A stretch of 64,000 nucleotides of DNA, from positions 434,001 through 498,000 of the forward strand of contig NZ_PYJQ01000009.1 of assembly GCF_003024605.1 (NCBI RefSeq), in the 5' to 3' direction. Source of the stretch: Rhizobium sp. JAB6 (lineage in GTDB: Bacteria; Pseudomonadota; Alphaproteobacteria; Rhizobiales; Rhizobiaceae). A model generated the notes under the pieces. That model did not search any database, was not told the origin of the DNA, and worked only from the letters and a program-made list of their open reading frames with translations. The position numbers and the translations under genes were made by a program. Each line of letters begins with the position of its first letter. Position 1 is the stretch's first letter. This document shows, piece by piece, positions 51,955-60,923 of the stretch.

Positions 51955-52336
51955 GGTCTGTTCAGAATGCGTTTTCGATCACGCAGCTCCATGAGGCAGC
52001 CTTCGCCAGAGCCCATAAGCTGTTGCTCGTCGCGGATACCCTGCTGGTATAATTAGATGATCCTGGCGGCCGCTTCTTCGGCCAATTCGCTGTCTTTGGC
52101 GATGTTTCGCTAGGCAATGAAGCTGTTGAAAGCGCGCTGGCATAGAGCCGGCTCGCTGGTGTTCAGGAAGTCACCGCGACGCCCGAGGAATTTCGATTCA
52201 TTGCGTTCTACTTCCTTTTTGATTGCCCTGAGCAGGTGGAAAGTACCAATTCTCAAAGTTGCCAGGACAATGATGGTGACAGCTGCAGGCTCCGCCGCGT
52301 CGGCTCTGATGCAGAAAGACAGGGTAGAAGCCAGAT
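51955..52336. other. Intergenic region with possible decayed coding sequence
   Basis: 382 bases. A minus-strand frame near 52110-51960 gives a plausible protein-like stretch (K-D-S-E-L-A-E-E-A-A-A, L-Y-Q-Q-G-I-R-D-E-Q-Q-L-M) interrupted by stops, which may be a dead gene. Nothing can be assigned. Confidence 0.3.
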
Positions 52337-52654
52337 CTAGATATCGGGACTTTTATTCTTTTGTTCCACTTTCCCGGGCTGTGATGGAGACGGTTGGCTG
52401 GCACGCTTCCGACGAGCTGCCAGAGCGGGAGGCGCCTGCGGAACGCTGGTCGCCTGGGTCGCACCCTCCGTTTCGGCTGCCGGCGACGGTCCGGCGTCTC
52501 TCCGCTTCGGTTGGTTATCTCCCGGCAAGAGGTCGCGCTGGGCGCGATACCAATGATCGAGATGCTCCCCCTCGGGACGCCCTTCACTTTCCCATATCTG
52601 ATAGGCGCGGGACCGAATGTCCTCTTCCTTCGCGGGGTCTACGTTCTCTGCCAT
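52337..52654 (-). CDS. DUF2934 protein (105 aa)
   Basis: ATG at 52654 with GGAGG upstream at nine to ten bases. The DUF2934 signature is E-E-D-I-R-S-R-A-Y-Q-I-W-E-S-E-G-R-P-E-G followed by H-L-D-H-W; the remaining ~60 residues are proline/alanine-rich and basic, probably disordered. DUF2934 proteins are abundant in rhizobia and stress-associated; no activity is known. Preceded by an EcfG-type promoter. Confidence 0.85.
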   Translation of the reverse strand: MAENVDPAKEEDIRSRAYQIWESEGRPEGEHLDHWYRAQRDLLPGDNQPKRRDAGPSPAAETEGATQATSVPQAPPALAARRKRASQPSPSQPGKVEQKNKSPDI

Positions 52655-52725
52655 CGCATGATGCCTCCTGAAATAGATGCGAAACCTTCCGGCTTCCCTC
52701 GGGGCGCCGTCAACAAACAGTCTCC

Positions 52726-52750
52726 AACAGCGGTGCCAAAACAATGTTCC
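52726..52750 (-). promoter_or_regulatory. EcfG-type promoter, DUF2934 gene
   Basis: Minus strand GGAAC, 16 bases, TGTT; 71 bases before the ATG at 52654. Confidence 0.6.
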
Positions 52751-52886
52751 CGCCAGGCCGCTCCAGAGCTACCGGTGCGGAACGCTCCAACCGTTCTCTC
52801 AGATCCCCGTCGAGAAAACTACATTCCAGCACCGCAGCGAACGATGCGATGCGGAGGTCTGCCAGCGGAAACGGATAGATAGGCTT

Positions 52887-52911
52887 GGAACCAATGGCTT
52901 TTCTCAAGGTT
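52887..52911 (+). promoter_or_regulatory. EcfG-type promoter, FdhF-like gene
   Basis: GGAAC, 16 bases, GGTT; 26 bases before the ATG at 52938. Confidence 0.65.
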
Positions 52912-52937
52912 GGATAGGCATTTCGGAGAACGGAAAA

Positions 52938-55346
52938 ATGACCGGCAACCCAAGCAATCATCCCAAGATCAAAGCATATCATGGCCCCGCTGGTGGATGG
53001 GGATCCGCCAAATCCGTGAGCGAAGTTCTGCTCCGCGAGCATGTCCCCGCCAAGGGACCTACCCTGCTCGCCCACCAGAACAAGCCAGATGGATATATGT
53101 GCGTCAGCTGCGCGTGGGCGAAACCGGCGAAACCCCATCCGCTGGAATTTTGTGAAAATGGCGCGAAAGCGACGGCGTGGGAGACGACGAACCGCAGAAC
53201 CGATGCCGCTTTCTTTGCCGGTCACACGCTGGCGGAGTTGACGGGCTGGAGCGATCACGACCTGGAGGAACAAGGACGGCTGACACAGCCGATGCGCTAC
53301 AATCCGGCGACCGACAAGTACGAGCCCGTCGAGTGGGATGCAGCCTTTGGCGAAATAGGCCGTGAACTCCGGGCATTGGCACCCGAACAGGTGGACTTTT
53401 ATACGTCAGGCCGGGCATCCCTCGAAGCGGCCTATATGTATCAGCTCTTCGCCCGCATGTACGGCAGCAACAACCTGCCCGATTCCTCGAACATGTGTCA
53501 CGAGAGCACCTCTGTGGCATTGCCGGAGAGCATCGGCGCATCTGTCGGTACGGCGGTGCTCTCGGATTTCCAGAATTGCGACTGCATCTTCTACATCGCA
53601 CAAAATGTCGGTACCTCCTCCCCTCGCCTCCTTCACGACCTGCAGGATGCCGCCGACCGCGGCGTGCCGATCGTGACCCTCAATCTGCTTCACGAACGCG
53701 GCCTCGAACGTTTCAAGAATCCGCAAATGCCGAGCCAGATGCTGTCGGGAAAAGAAACCATCATTTCGACGGAATATTACCAGGTTCGCAGCGGCGGAGA
53801 CGTCGCCGCGCTGTTCGGCATCTGCAAGGCTTTGATCGAGCAGGATGACGCTTTGAAATTGACCGGCGACAGCAAAGTCAGCGGCTCCGACGCCGAGCCG
53901 AAGGACCAGACGAATGCCGGAGAGATCGCTTTCGCTGCCTCGATCGCTGCGGCGGACAAGAAACATGTCTTGGACCATGACTTCATCGAAACCCACACCA
54001 CGGGATTCGATAAGTTCGCAGCCGTTGCGAGAGCCCATTCCTGGGAAGAGCTGGAAGATGTCTCCGGTCTCACTCGCCAGCAGATGCAGCAGGCGGCAAA
54101 TACCTACGCAAAAGCGCAAGCCGTACTCATTGCCTATGGTATGGGCGTTACACAGCACCTCATGGGTGTCGATAATGTTCATATGATCGCCAACCTCGCC
54201 TTGCTGCGAGGAAATATCGGCAAGCCCGGTGCCGCCATATGTTCCGTGCGCGGCCACTCGAACGTCCAGGGGCAGCGAACGGTCGGGATCACCGAAAAGC
54301 CTGGCCTTGCACCGCTGGACAAGCTGGCACAGCTCTATGATTTCAAGCCGCCGAGATGGATCGGACGCTCGACTGTCGACACCTGCGGCGCGATTTTGAA
54401 CGGCAAGAGCCGGGCCTTTATCGGGCTCGGGGGCAACTTCCTGCGTGCCGTACCGGAAACCGACGCAATGGAGGCCGCGTGGCAAAAATTGCGCCTGACG
54501 GTGCAAATCGCCACCAAGCTCAATCGGACGCACGTGATTCATGGCGAAATCGCCTATCTTCTTCCCTGTCTCGGGCGCATCGAAATCGACGAGCAGGAAA
54601 CGGGCCCTCAGGCGGTGTCTATCGAAAGCTCCGTCGCCCACTTCCATGGTTCCAGGGGCCGAGCAACGCCCGCAAGCGAACATCTGCGCTCGGAACCGGC
54701 GATCATCGCCGGATTGGCAAAGGCGACGCTGGCCCCCAACGCGGTCCCCTGGGATCGATGGGTCGCGGATTATGCGGAAATCCGCAATGCAATTGAGCGC
54801 ACTTATCCGGAGACATTCAAGGACTTCAACAAACGTCTCTTCCAGCCCGGAGGATTCACGCGCCCGCTCCCGGCGCGGGAGCGAAAGTGGGTGACGGCAA
54901 CCGGCAAGGCCAATTTCATCACACCGACGCGTCTCTTTCCCGAGTTGGACATTCCGGACGGCAGCGGCGAGGTTCTCCATCTTTCCACGCTGCGCTCCAA
55001 CGACCAATTCAATACGACTGTCTATGGCTACAGCGATCGCTTCCGCGGTGTGGAGGGAACGCGGATGGTGATCTTCATGAACGGCGGGGATATCGCACGG
55101 CTTGGATTTGCCGAGGGCGACATGATCGATCTCTTCACCGCAATAAAGGGAGCGACGGACAGGAGAGTTTCTGGCCTGCGCATCGTCGAATATGCGATCC
55201 CGAGCGGTTGTTGCGCAGCCTATTATCCGGAAACGAACCCGCTCTTTCCGCTCGATCATCACGATAAGAAATCCAAGACACCTTCCTACAAGCTCCTGCC
55301 GGTCTTCCTCGCGCGCTCGCGGGAGGGCGCGCAAACGGCTCGATAA
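52938..55346 (+). CDS. Molybdopterin oxidoreductase, FdhF/YdeP family
   Basis: 802-residue molybdenum-containing oxidoreductase of the DMSO-reductase superfamily. The ATG at 52938 starts M-T-G-N-P-S-N-H-P-K; the frame upstream (to 52677) is not homologous. N-terminal V-S-C-A-W-A-K-P and F-C-E-N-G-A-K-A, then Y-N-P-A-T-D-K-Y, F-Y-T-S-G-R-A-S and M-C-H-E-S-T-S-V-A-L, G-N-I-G-K-P-G-A-A-I and C-terminal S-G-C-C-A-A-Y fit YdeP-type proteins, which in E. coli are linked to acid resistance. Natural substrate unknown. It follows an EcfG-type promoter. Confidence 0.85.
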   Translation: MTGNPSNHPKIKAYHGPAGGWGSAKSVSEVLLREHVPAKGPTLLAHQNKPDGYMCVSCAWAKPAKPHPLEFCENGAKATAWETTNRRTDAAFFAGHTLAELTGWSDHDLEEQGRLTQPMRYNPATDKYEPVEWDAAFGEIGRELRALAPEQVDFYTSGRASLEAAYMYQLFARMYGSNNLPDSSNMCHESTSVALPESIGASVGTAVLSDFQNCDCIFYIAQNVGTSSPRLLHDLQDAADRGVPIVTLNLLHERGLERFKNPQMPSQMLSGKETIISTEYYQVRSGGDVAALFGICKALIEQDDALKLTGDSKVSGSDAEPKDQTNAGEIAFAASIAAADKKHVLDHDFIETHTTGFDKFAAVARAHSWEELEDVSGLTRQQMQQAANTYAKAQAVLIAYGMGVTQHLMGVDNVHMIANLALLRGNIGKPGAAICSVRGHSNVQGQRTVGITEKPGLAPLDKLAQLYDFKPPRWIGRSTVDTCGAILNGKSRAFIGLGGNFLRAVPETDAMEAAWQKLRLTVQIATKLNRTHVIHGEIAYLLPCLGRIEIDEQETGPQAVSIESSVAHFHGSRGRATPASEHLRSEPAIIAGLAKATLAPNAVPWDRWVADYAEIRNAIERTYPETFKDFNKRLFQPGGFTRPLPARERKWVTATGKANFITPTRLFPELDIPDGSGEVLHLSTLRSNDQFNTTVYGYSDRFRGVEGTRMVIFMNGGDIARLGFAEGDMIDLFTAIKGATDRRVSGLRIVEYAIPSGCCAAYYPETNPLFPLDHHDKKSKTPSYKLLPVFLARSREGAQTAR

Positions 55347-55447
55347 TACTCGTTCTCAAAGAGCGAGCATGTCCCAGGCCCGGCCTCTCGAAGGCGGCAT
55401 GGGATTCTCACAATTTGCTGTCGGCGGACCGCACATAACAAACCGGT

Positions 55448-57121
55448 TCAGCCGGCAGAGCGCTCGGACCCGCTCTCAAAGGATAATAGAAAATAGCCGT
55501 AGGCTTGGAATGTCAGTGAATAGGAAGCCTGCTCGACCGCCGGGAATTTTGTTTCACCAAACAATTCGAGAGGGGTTTTGCCCAGGAACGGGCTGAGATC
55601 CAGCTGCGCCGCCTGCCCGTTATTCGACAGATTGGCCGCAAAAAGCACGCAGTCGTTGCGATACTCTCTGGCATAGGCAATGACGGCCGTATTGCCCGTA
55701 TGAAGAAAGCGTATGGAGCCTCGTGCGAATGCGGGATGGTGGGCGCGGATCGCCAGGACACGGCGGATCCAGTTCAAAAGCGAGTGCGCATCGTTTTCCT
55801 GCACCGCGACATTGATGGCACGGTAGCCGAATTGCGCATCGTCGATGACGGGAAGCGCAAGCTTGTCGGAGGCCGCATCGGAAAAACCTCCGTTCCGACC
55901 ATTCGACCATTGCATCGGCGTGCGCACCCCATCCCTGTCGCCCAGGTCGAGATTGTCACCCATCCCGATCTCGTCGCCGTAATAAAGCACGGGGCTGCCC
56001 GGCAGCGACAGCAGCAGCATATGAAGGAGCTCAACCCGTCGTCTGTCCTGGTCCATCAAAGGCGACAGGCGGCGTCTGATCCCCAAATTGAGGCGCGCGC
56101 GCTCGTCGGAAGCGTAGGTATTCCAGAGGAAATTTCGCTCCGCCTCGCTGACCATTTCCAAGGTCAGTTCATCATGATTTCTAAGGAAAATGGCCCATTG
56201 GCAATCGCTCGGAATATCATGGGTCTGCCTTACCATCGTGATGATCGGCTGGGCATTTCCCATTGCAATCGCCGTGAAAATCCGCGGCATCAGCGGAAAA
56301 TGAAAAGCCATGTGGCATTCATCGCCCGCACCGAAATACTCCCGCGCCTCGTCAGGCCACTGATTGGCCTCGGCCAGAAGAATGACGCCCGGGTGCTCCG
56401 TATCGAGCATGTTTCGGATGAGCTTGAGCAGCGCGTGGGTTTCGGGAAGATTTTCGTTGTTGGTATTTTCCCGTTCGACCAGATAGGGCACGGCATCCAG
56501 CCGGAATCCATCGACACCGGCATCGAGCCAGAAGCGTATGATATCAAGCAAAGCTTCCACGACCTCGGGATTGCGATAATTCAAATCGGGCTGATGCGAG
56601 TAGAAACGGTGCCAGAAATAGGCCCTCGCGACAGGATCCCAGGTCCAGTTGGATCTTTCGCTATCGACAAAAATGATGCGCGTCTCTGCGAACTTGTCAT
56701 CCGTCTCGGACCAGACATAGAAATCGCGCTCGGGAGATCCGGGCGGCGCATATCTGGCGCGCTGAAACCAGGGATGCTGGTCCGATGTATGATTGATGAC
56801 CAACTCCGTAATCACCCGCATGCCGCGCGCATGCGCAGCATCCACGAAGGACGTAAAGTCCTCGATGGTACCGAATTGCGGGTTAATTTCTCTGTAGTCC
56901 AAGACGTCGTAACCATCGTCGCGCCGCGGCGAGGGATAGAAGGGCAGCAGCCAGATCGCATTGACGCCAAGCGATGCCAGATAATCGAGCTTTTGGGTAA
57001 GCCCGGCAAAGTCGCCGAACCCGTCGCCATCCGCATCGAAGAAGGATTTCACATGCAATTGATAGATTACCGCATCCTTATGCCACGACGGATAGCGAAG
57101 ATTGCGGTCACTCGTGCTCAA
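55448..57121 (-). CDS. treS: Maltose alpha-glucosyltransferase / trehalose synthase-like (GH13)
   Basis: Interconverts maltose and trehalose by family resemblance; 557 residues from the TTG at 57121 (AGGGAGAG five bases upstream). GH13 blocks: D-L-V-x region I T-E-L-V-I-N-H-T-S-D, nucleophile D in D-G-F-R-L-D-A-V-P, acid/base E in I-L-L-A-E-A-N-Q-W, and F-L-R-N-H-D-E-L-T. The opening W-H-K-D-A-V-I-Y-Q-L-H-V-K-S-F and closing domain are TreS-like. Trehalose is an osmoprotectant and TreS is EcfG-dependent in several rhizobia, but here I find no such element directly upstream. The frame upstream of the TTG to 57289 is not coding. Confidence 0.85.
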   Translation of the reverse strand: MSTSDRNLRYPSWHKDAVIYQLHVKSFFDADGDGFGDFAGLTQKLDYLASLGVNAIWLLPFYPSPRRDDGYDVLDYREINPQFGTIEDFTSFVDAAHARGMRVITELVINHTSDQHPWFQRARYAPPGSPERDFYVWSETDDKFAETRIIFVDSERSNWTWDPVARAYFWHRFYSHQPDLNYRNPEVVEALLDIIRFWLDAGVDGFRLDAVPYLVERENTNNENLPETHALLKLIRNMLDTEHPGVILLAEANQWPDEAREYFGAGDECHMAFHFPLMPRIFTAIAMGNAQPIITMVRQTHDIPSDCQWAIFLRNHDELTLEMVSEAERNFLWNTYASDERARLNLGIRRRLSPLMDQDRRRVELLHMLLLSLPGSPVLYYGDEIGMGDNLDLGDRDGVRTPMQWSNGRNGGFSDAASDKLALPVIDDAQFGYRAINVAVQENDAHSLLNWIRRVLAIRAHHPAFARGSIRFLHTGNTAVIAYAREYRNDCVLFAANLSNNGQAAQLDLSPFLGKTPLELFGETKFPAVEQASYSLTFQAYGYFLLSFESGSERSAG

Positions 57122-57255
57122 GCGGCTCTCCCTAGCAACTTCATTGATGATGAACATCCAGGCTCTGACAACTAAAGCCGACAGTCCGATCTTCAAGACC
57201 GCCAAAGTCAGGCCGGGCTGGAGGCAGACGGCAAAGCGCCATCGGCTCGAGTTCC

Positions 57256-57280
57256 GGAACACAAGCGAGACCGGCTTGTT
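57256..57280 (+). promoter_or_regulatory. EcfG-type promoter, DUF3175 gene
   Basis: GGAAC, 16 bases, TGTT; 78 bases before the ATG at 57359. Confidence 0.55.
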
Positions 57281-57358
57281 CGGTTTCATGGGTTCGTCGT
57301 TGCGCTCGAGATGGCAATGGCAAGACGACCCAGATACGGTCTCTTGGAGGATAGGACG

Positions 57359-57646
57359 ATGCCGAAGAAGAAGTCGAAGAAGTGGTCGCAGCAGGTCAGC
57401 GATAATAGCGACGCAATGGATTTGAAGGAGGGGGTATTCAAGCAGCGCAGCGCAAAGAAGATCGCAGACTCTCTCAAACAGTCCGCCGAACAGAGCAGCC
57501 GTCGCAAGGCCAGCCCATTTCAGTCGGCCATGTCGATGCTCAACTTCTACATCAACCGGGCGGGTGCCCAGCTTTCGAAAGCGAAACGGACAAGGTTGGA
57601 AAAGGCAAAGGCCGAATTGAGGAAAGATTTCGGGCGCAATCCCTAG
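57359..57646 (+). CDS. DUF3175 protein (95 aa)
   Basis: A small basic protein with GGAGG eight bases before the ATG. Blocks K-W-S-Q-Q-V-S-D-N-S-D-A-M-D-L, F-K-Q-R-S-A-K-K-I-A-D-S-L-K and A-M-S-M-L-N-F-Y-I-N-R-A-G ... L-S-K-A-K-R-T-R-L-E-K-A-K match DUF3175, small proteins of unknown function common in alphaproteobacterial stress loci. Charge and helical content suggest nucleic-acid contact, which is a guess. Confidence 0.8.
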   Translation: MPKKKSKKWSQQVSDNSDAMDLKEGVFKQRSAKKIADSLKQSAEQSSRRKASPFQSAMSMLNFYINRAGAQLSKAKRTRLEKAKAELRKDFGRNP

Positions 57647-57682
57647 AGCGCGGCTCTGCTTCCGTTGAGGATACGCTGCTGC

Positions 57683-58286
57683 TCAGTCTGGGGGATATCC
57701 GCTTTGATCGAGCAACCGGGCGAGATGCACGGTGTTGCGGGCAAGCATGTTCACGGCTTTCGTCACCTCGTCAGGGATAGTCTTCAGATCGACGAAGTTT
57801 GTCTTTCCCATTGCAGGCCCGACCCAGTAGGCGACGGCGTTTGCCGGAATGGTGAAACCGACGTCGTTCAAGGCCTGATAGACTTCGGCCGATACATGGT
57901 GAGCGCCGTCCCTCATTGCCCACCACCGCAACGGCTGCGACGCGGCCATAAGATATCATTCGTCCCTCCTCATCCGTTTCCGAGAGAAGGCGTCCATGCG
58001 TTCCAGCACGCGTTTTGTTGGGCTCGATGGCTGGCCCAGATCGGCCTGCCAAGAATGAGAATATTGGCCTTTATGATCAACTCGCGGATGTTCGGCCAAT
58101 CATCGGCCGGCCCCTCGTTTGACTTAACGCCGGCGGGGATATTGTGATCGGCAAGGCGGAGCGTCTTCGTCTCCACACCCAGCTTGGCCATTGCCTCTGC
58201 CACGAGCGAAAGCATTCTCTCCGTGGACGAAGCTTCGCCTCGGATGCCTTTAAGGTTGCGTTCAACGCCACGGCTTTCAGGCTCAT
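57683..58286 (-). pseudogene. NAD(P)H-dependent FMN reductase-like gene with about four frameshifts
   Basis: From ATG 58286 (M-S-L-K-A-V-A-L-N-A-T-L-K) to TGA at 57683 the pieces of one flavodoxin-fold reductase lie in order but in changing frames: T-E-R-M-L-S-L-V-A-E-A-M, I-L-I-L-G-R-P-I-W, K-R-V-L-E-R-M-D-A-F, M-I-S-Y-G-R-V-A-A-V-A-V-V-G-N-E, then D-G-A-H-H-V-S-A-E-V-Y-Q-A-L. Frame changes are near 58240, 58040, 57985 and 57917 (one extra G at the last). The gene is dead if the sequence is right. An EcfG-like promoter still precedes it. Confidence 0.75.
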
Positions 58287-58312
58287 GACTCCTCGATCGA
58301 CGTCGAGGCCCT

Positions 58313-58338
58313 AACCGCAAGATAGGCCCTATCGTTCC
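58313..58338 (-). promoter_or_regulatory. EcfG-type promoter before the reductase pseudogene
   Basis: Minus strand GGAAC, 17 bases, GGTT; the only element in the set with 17 instead of 16 spacer bases; -10 end 26 bases before the ATG at 58286. Confidence 0.5.
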
Positions 58339-58474
58339 TCTAACCTCCATGGCCTGCAAGGACTGCTCTAGGCTGATCGTGGGCGGGGGAAGAAGCAGCG
58401 CGGCAGATCCTATCGTCCGGCGCCGCCCTTGCATCCAAGAAACCAAAATTTTCTTTACACACGCCTTTTCAGTG

Positions 58475-58499
58475 GGAACCGCGCCCGCTTTCCGGAGTT
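58475..58499 (+). promoter_or_regulatory. EcfG-type promoter, 61-aa protein
   Basis: GGAAC, 16 bases, AGTT; 32 bases before the ATG at 58532. Confidence 0.6.
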
Positions 58500-58531
58500 T
58501 GGATGTCAGCGATAGTAATGGGGTGGAGATC

Positions 58532-58717
58532 ATGGAACGCATTGAAACGGGGGAGATTGAAATTCGATCGTCCACGCAGGTCTGGTCGGTTGCCGACTTT
58601 GCGAAGCGAAATAACCTCGATGAGAATGAGGAACGCCGCCTCCGCCAATTATTTGGTGCATTCGCAACGGCCGGGGAATTGCAGCACAATATCACGCGCA
58701 AACCGCGATGGAGATAA
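58532..58717 (+). CDS. Small hypothetical stress protein (61 aa)
   Basis: ATG at 58532 with GGTGGAG upstream; the frame upstream to 58349 is not supported. Product contains E-I-E-I-R-S-S-T-Q-V-W-S-V-A-D-F-A-K-R-N and N-E-E-R-R-L-R-Q-L-F-G-A-F-A-T-A, a small helical protein found in rhizobia as far as I remember. The EcfG-type promoter upstream supports a stress role. No function is known. Confidence 0.65.
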   Translation: MERIETGEIEIRSSTQVWSVADFAKRNNLDENEERRLRQLFGAFATAGELQHNITRKPRWR

Positions 58718-58808
58718 CCCGCCTCATCACCGCCTAAGATCGAGATGCGGGCGCAACGCATGATGCCGTGGATTGCCCTCCCGGCGCCTCTCGATTTCTT
58801 CACGAAAC

Positions 58809-59063
58809 TCATGCGTCGAAAATGAAGATATTCCCTTCCTTGACCGCCTCCAGAAACGCTTTGCGAGCAGCTTCAGGATCGAGACGCCCGTCGGACGCCT
58901 TGAGCAATGCCTCCTTTGCCACATGGAAAGCCGGTCCCTCTTCCAACGTAGGCCATTCGTGAAGCATATATTCGGAGGCGCGCTCAACGCTTGGAATGTT
59001 AACGCGTAGTCCCGTCTTTCTAGCTTCGACCGTGACCGACTTATTCCACCAAATTTGCGTCAT
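58809..59063 (-). CDS. DUF982 protein (84 aa)
   Basis: 84 residues starting M-T-Q-I-W-W-N-K-S-V. DUF982 pattern: V-E-R-A-S-E-Y-M-L-H-E-W-P, G-P-A-F-H-V-A-K-E-A-L-L-K-A and P-E-A-A-R-K-A-F-L-E-A-V-K-E-G. Rhizobial genomes carry many copies of this family; the function is unknown. The ATG at 59063 is preferred; the long frame to 59564 crosses the next gene antisense. An EcfG-type promoter is 23 bases upstream. Confidence 0.82.
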   Translation of the reverse strand: MTQIWWNKSVTVEARKTGLRVNIPSVERASEYMLHEWPTLEEGPAFHVAKEALLKASDGRLDPEAARKAFLEAVKEGNIFIFDA

Positions 59064-59086
59064 CCCCCGTATCCTCCGCCGCACTG

Positions 59087-59111
59087 AACATGGCGGAAAA
59101 CGGAATGTTCC
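59087..59111 (-). promoter_or_regulatory. EcfG-type promoter, DUF982 gene
   Basis: Minus strand GGAAC, 16 bases, TGTT; 23 bases before the ATG at 59063. Confidence 0.6.
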
Positions 59112-59212
59112 AGCGCTTCTGACGTCCTGACGCCTGGCCTGCATAAAGCTCCCGATGAATATGCGAAAATATGGAACTTGATCGGTCGCCCAGCCTGTTG
59201 GTCCCCATGTGC

Positions 59213-59237
59213 GGAACCGAACGGGCACCCCGGCGTT
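59213..59237 (+). promoter_or_regulatory. EcfG-type promoter with full consensus, DUF6894-like gene
   Basis: GGAAC, 16 bases, CGTT: the exact published consensus for alphaproteobacterial EcfG. It lies 37 bases before the ATG at 59275. Confidence 0.75.
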
Positions 59238-59274
59238 TGCCGTTGCAGGGTGCAAGCATCGCGGGAGAAATCCT

Positions 59275-59508
59275 ATGAAATTCTTCTTCAATCTCCATTC
59301 AGAGGATGCGGTCGATATTGACGGGGATGGGGTGGAACTGCCGTCGCTGCAAGCTGCCAGGGAAGAAGCCTGCCATTCCGCAAGGGAAATGATCGCCGAG
59401 CTGGTCCTGGAGAACAAGCCGATCGATGGAATGACATTCGAGATCGTTGACGAGCGCGGCGAAGTTCGCGCGGTTATTCGCTTTCGCGATCTCATCAGAC
59501 TGGAATGA
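59275..59508 (+). CDS. DUF6894-like small protein (77 aa)
   Basis: The product M-K-F-F-F-N-L-H-S-E-D-A-V-D-I-D-G-D-G-V followed by L-Q-A-A-R-E-E-A and F-E-I-V-D-E-R-G-E matches the DUF6894 layout (short beta strand, D-x-x-G turn, helix, strands). The upstream frame to 59209 is not needed. These are small cytoplasmic proteins of unknown function, numerous in rhizobia. Behind a full-consensus EcfG promoter. Confidence 0.8.
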   Translation: MKFFFNLHSEDAVDIDGDGVELPSLQAAREEACHSAREMIAELVLENKPIDGMTFEIVDERGEVRAVIRFRDLIRLE

Positions 59509-59663
59509 GGCACCTCGGCGGAAATTGCCGGTTTCGTTCCGGCTGCAATGGCGCCAATGACCATTCTTCCCAGCGAGAAGTACGCGAAGCCATCTTCTGA
59601 CGGTTAAGCGTGTGAAAAAACAGAGAGGATGAAATAGTCCGTTCTTCCATGCGAAGCGGAAAT

Positions 59664-60161
59664 CTAGCCTGCGGCTACAGGTCCTGCCTGCTCCAGAGCG
59701 AACCGCATCAAAAGCCCCTTTAATTCCGGTTCACGGACGCGCCTGGCGGCTTCTTCGGGCATCATCCATTCGATCAGGCGCTGACCGCTTTCCGGAAACT
59801 TCTGATATTGCTTTCGGACATGGAGAAGGTGGACTTCGACCACCGAGGGTATGGTCTTGCCGCCGGCTATGGCCTTCAGATAGGTAAAATAGCCGAATGG
59901 GCTGTTCTTGATCTTGCCTTTGACGCCGGCTTCTTCCCAGGCTTCTCGTTCCGCAACCTGCCCGCCATCGAGGCCCTTGATTGGCCATCCCTTCGGGATC
60001 ATCCATCGCTTGGTCTCACGCGTCGTGATGAGCAAGACCTCAAGAACGTTTGCCTCACCATATCGAAAGCAAAGCGCCCCATACTGCTCCGCCATATCTC
60101 CGGCTGCGATGGTTTCGATATGGGGAGCAAGTCTCGCAAGATGCGCTCGGTGTTTTGACAT
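59664..60161 (-). CDS. NUDIX hydrolase
   Basis: 165 residues; hydrolyses a nucleoside diphosphate linked to another moiety. The Nudix box is complete as G-L-D-G-G-Q-V-A-E-R-E-A-W-E-E-A-G near residue 65-81, preceded by W-M-I-P-K-G-W-P, as in the diphosphoinositol-polyphosphate-like or Ap4A-type branch. Start ATG 60161 with AGGAG four bases before. It lacks an EcfG-type element but lies within the stress island, convergent to the DUF6894-like gene. Confidence 0.85.
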   Translation of the reverse strand: MSKHRAHLARLAPHIETIAAGDMAEQYGALCFRYGEANVLEVLLITTRETKRWMIPKGWPIKGLDGGQVAEREAWEEAGVKGKIKNSPFGYFTYLKAIAGGKTIPSVVEVHLLHVRKQYQKFPESGQRLIEWMMPEEAARRVREPELKGLLMRFALEQAGPVAAG

Positions 60162-60280
60162 GGCTCCTCATACTGCCGGGATCATCGGACGGCACCGAAT
60201 CCTTCTGTAATTCGTTGCCGTCCGCGGTCTCAAGCGATGCGCTGATCCTGCAGCGCACCGAAAAGGACATAATCGGCGCC

Positions 60281-60781
60281 TTACGCCGCCTTTTTGGCCT
60301 TGGCGTTGGCGGCCGTTTCCGCCAGCTTCGTCAGCTTCTGGTCGGTAGCCTTCTCTTCCTCCAGCGTCTGCTGAAGAAGCGGCACGGCCTCCTTGAGTCC
60401 AAGCTGCTTGGCCCATTCGATGAGCGTTCCATAGCGGGCGATTTCATAGTGCTCGACGGCTTGCGCCGAAGAAATCAGGCCTGCGTCGAGTGCCGGCGTA
60501 CCTTTGAATTCCTCGATGATCTCGTCGGCTTCGGCGATGATACCGAGAATTGCGTCGCAGGTCTTGCCGCGCGCCGATTTTCCGAGGAGCTCGAACACCT
60601 GCTCCAGACGTTCGACATGGCCCTGGGTTTCGTCCCGGTGATGAAGAAAGCCCTGCTTGCCTTCTTCCGCCTGGGCTGCGCGCGCCATTTTGGGCAATGC
60701 CTTCAGGATTTGCTTTTCGGCGTAGTAGATGTCTTTCAGCGTTTCCAGAAAGAGATCGTTCAAAGTCTTTTCGGATGCCAT
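60281..60781 (-). CDS. Ferritin-like YciE/YciF-type protein (DUF892)
   Basis: A 166-residue helical-bundle protein: L-N-D-L-F-L-E-T-L-K-D-I-Y-Y-A-E-K-Q-I-L near the start with the E/Y-A-E-K metal-type helix, H-R-D-E-T-Q-G-H-V-E-R-L-E, E-H-Y-E-I-A-R-Y-G-T-L and the C-terminal E-E-K-A-T-D. This is DUF892, a stress-induced family with a diiron-type carboxylate core in some members. The tail is alanine/lysine-rich. Upstream is the KGG-like gene on the same strand. Confidence 0.88.
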   Translation of the reverse strand: MASEKTLNDLFLETLKDIYYAEKQILKALPKMARAAQAEEGKQGFLHHRDETQGHVERLEQVFELLGKSARGKTCDAILGIIAEADEIIEEFKGTPALDAGLISSAQAVEHYEIARYGTLIEWAKQLGLKEAVPLLQQTLEEEKATDQKLTKLAETAANAKAKKAA

Positions 60782-60923
60782 TTGGGGTCCTCCAACGTGG
60801 GTGTAACGGTCATTTGCGAAGCTGAAGCACTTCGCTTCCGGTCAAATCGGGTGGACGGTCTGTCCGCTCGATCCACTTGCAAAAAGAGAAGTCCGCAGAG
60901 CCGCGGGCCTCCGCGGGATTCGG

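Noticed and set aside
53406..55334. 642-residue minus-strand ORF opposite the molybdoenzyme gene
   Set aside because: Complement of a clearly homologous gene in a high-GC frame; no ribosome binding site or motif.
55700..57175. 491-residue plus-strand ORF opposite the TreS-like gene
   Set aside because: Antisense shadow of a GH13 enzyme whose catalytic motifs are all on the other strand.
57970..58812. 280-codon minus-strand ORF
   Set aside because: Only its last third is real coding sequence (part of the broken flavin reductase); the upstream part runs through intergenic DNA and the EcfG-type promoters.
60782..60880. EcfG-type promoter for the ferritin-like gene
   Set aside because: No GGAAC/GTTCC at the right distance; a GGAAG with an over-long spacer does not fit. 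The gene may be read from the KGG-like promoter instead.
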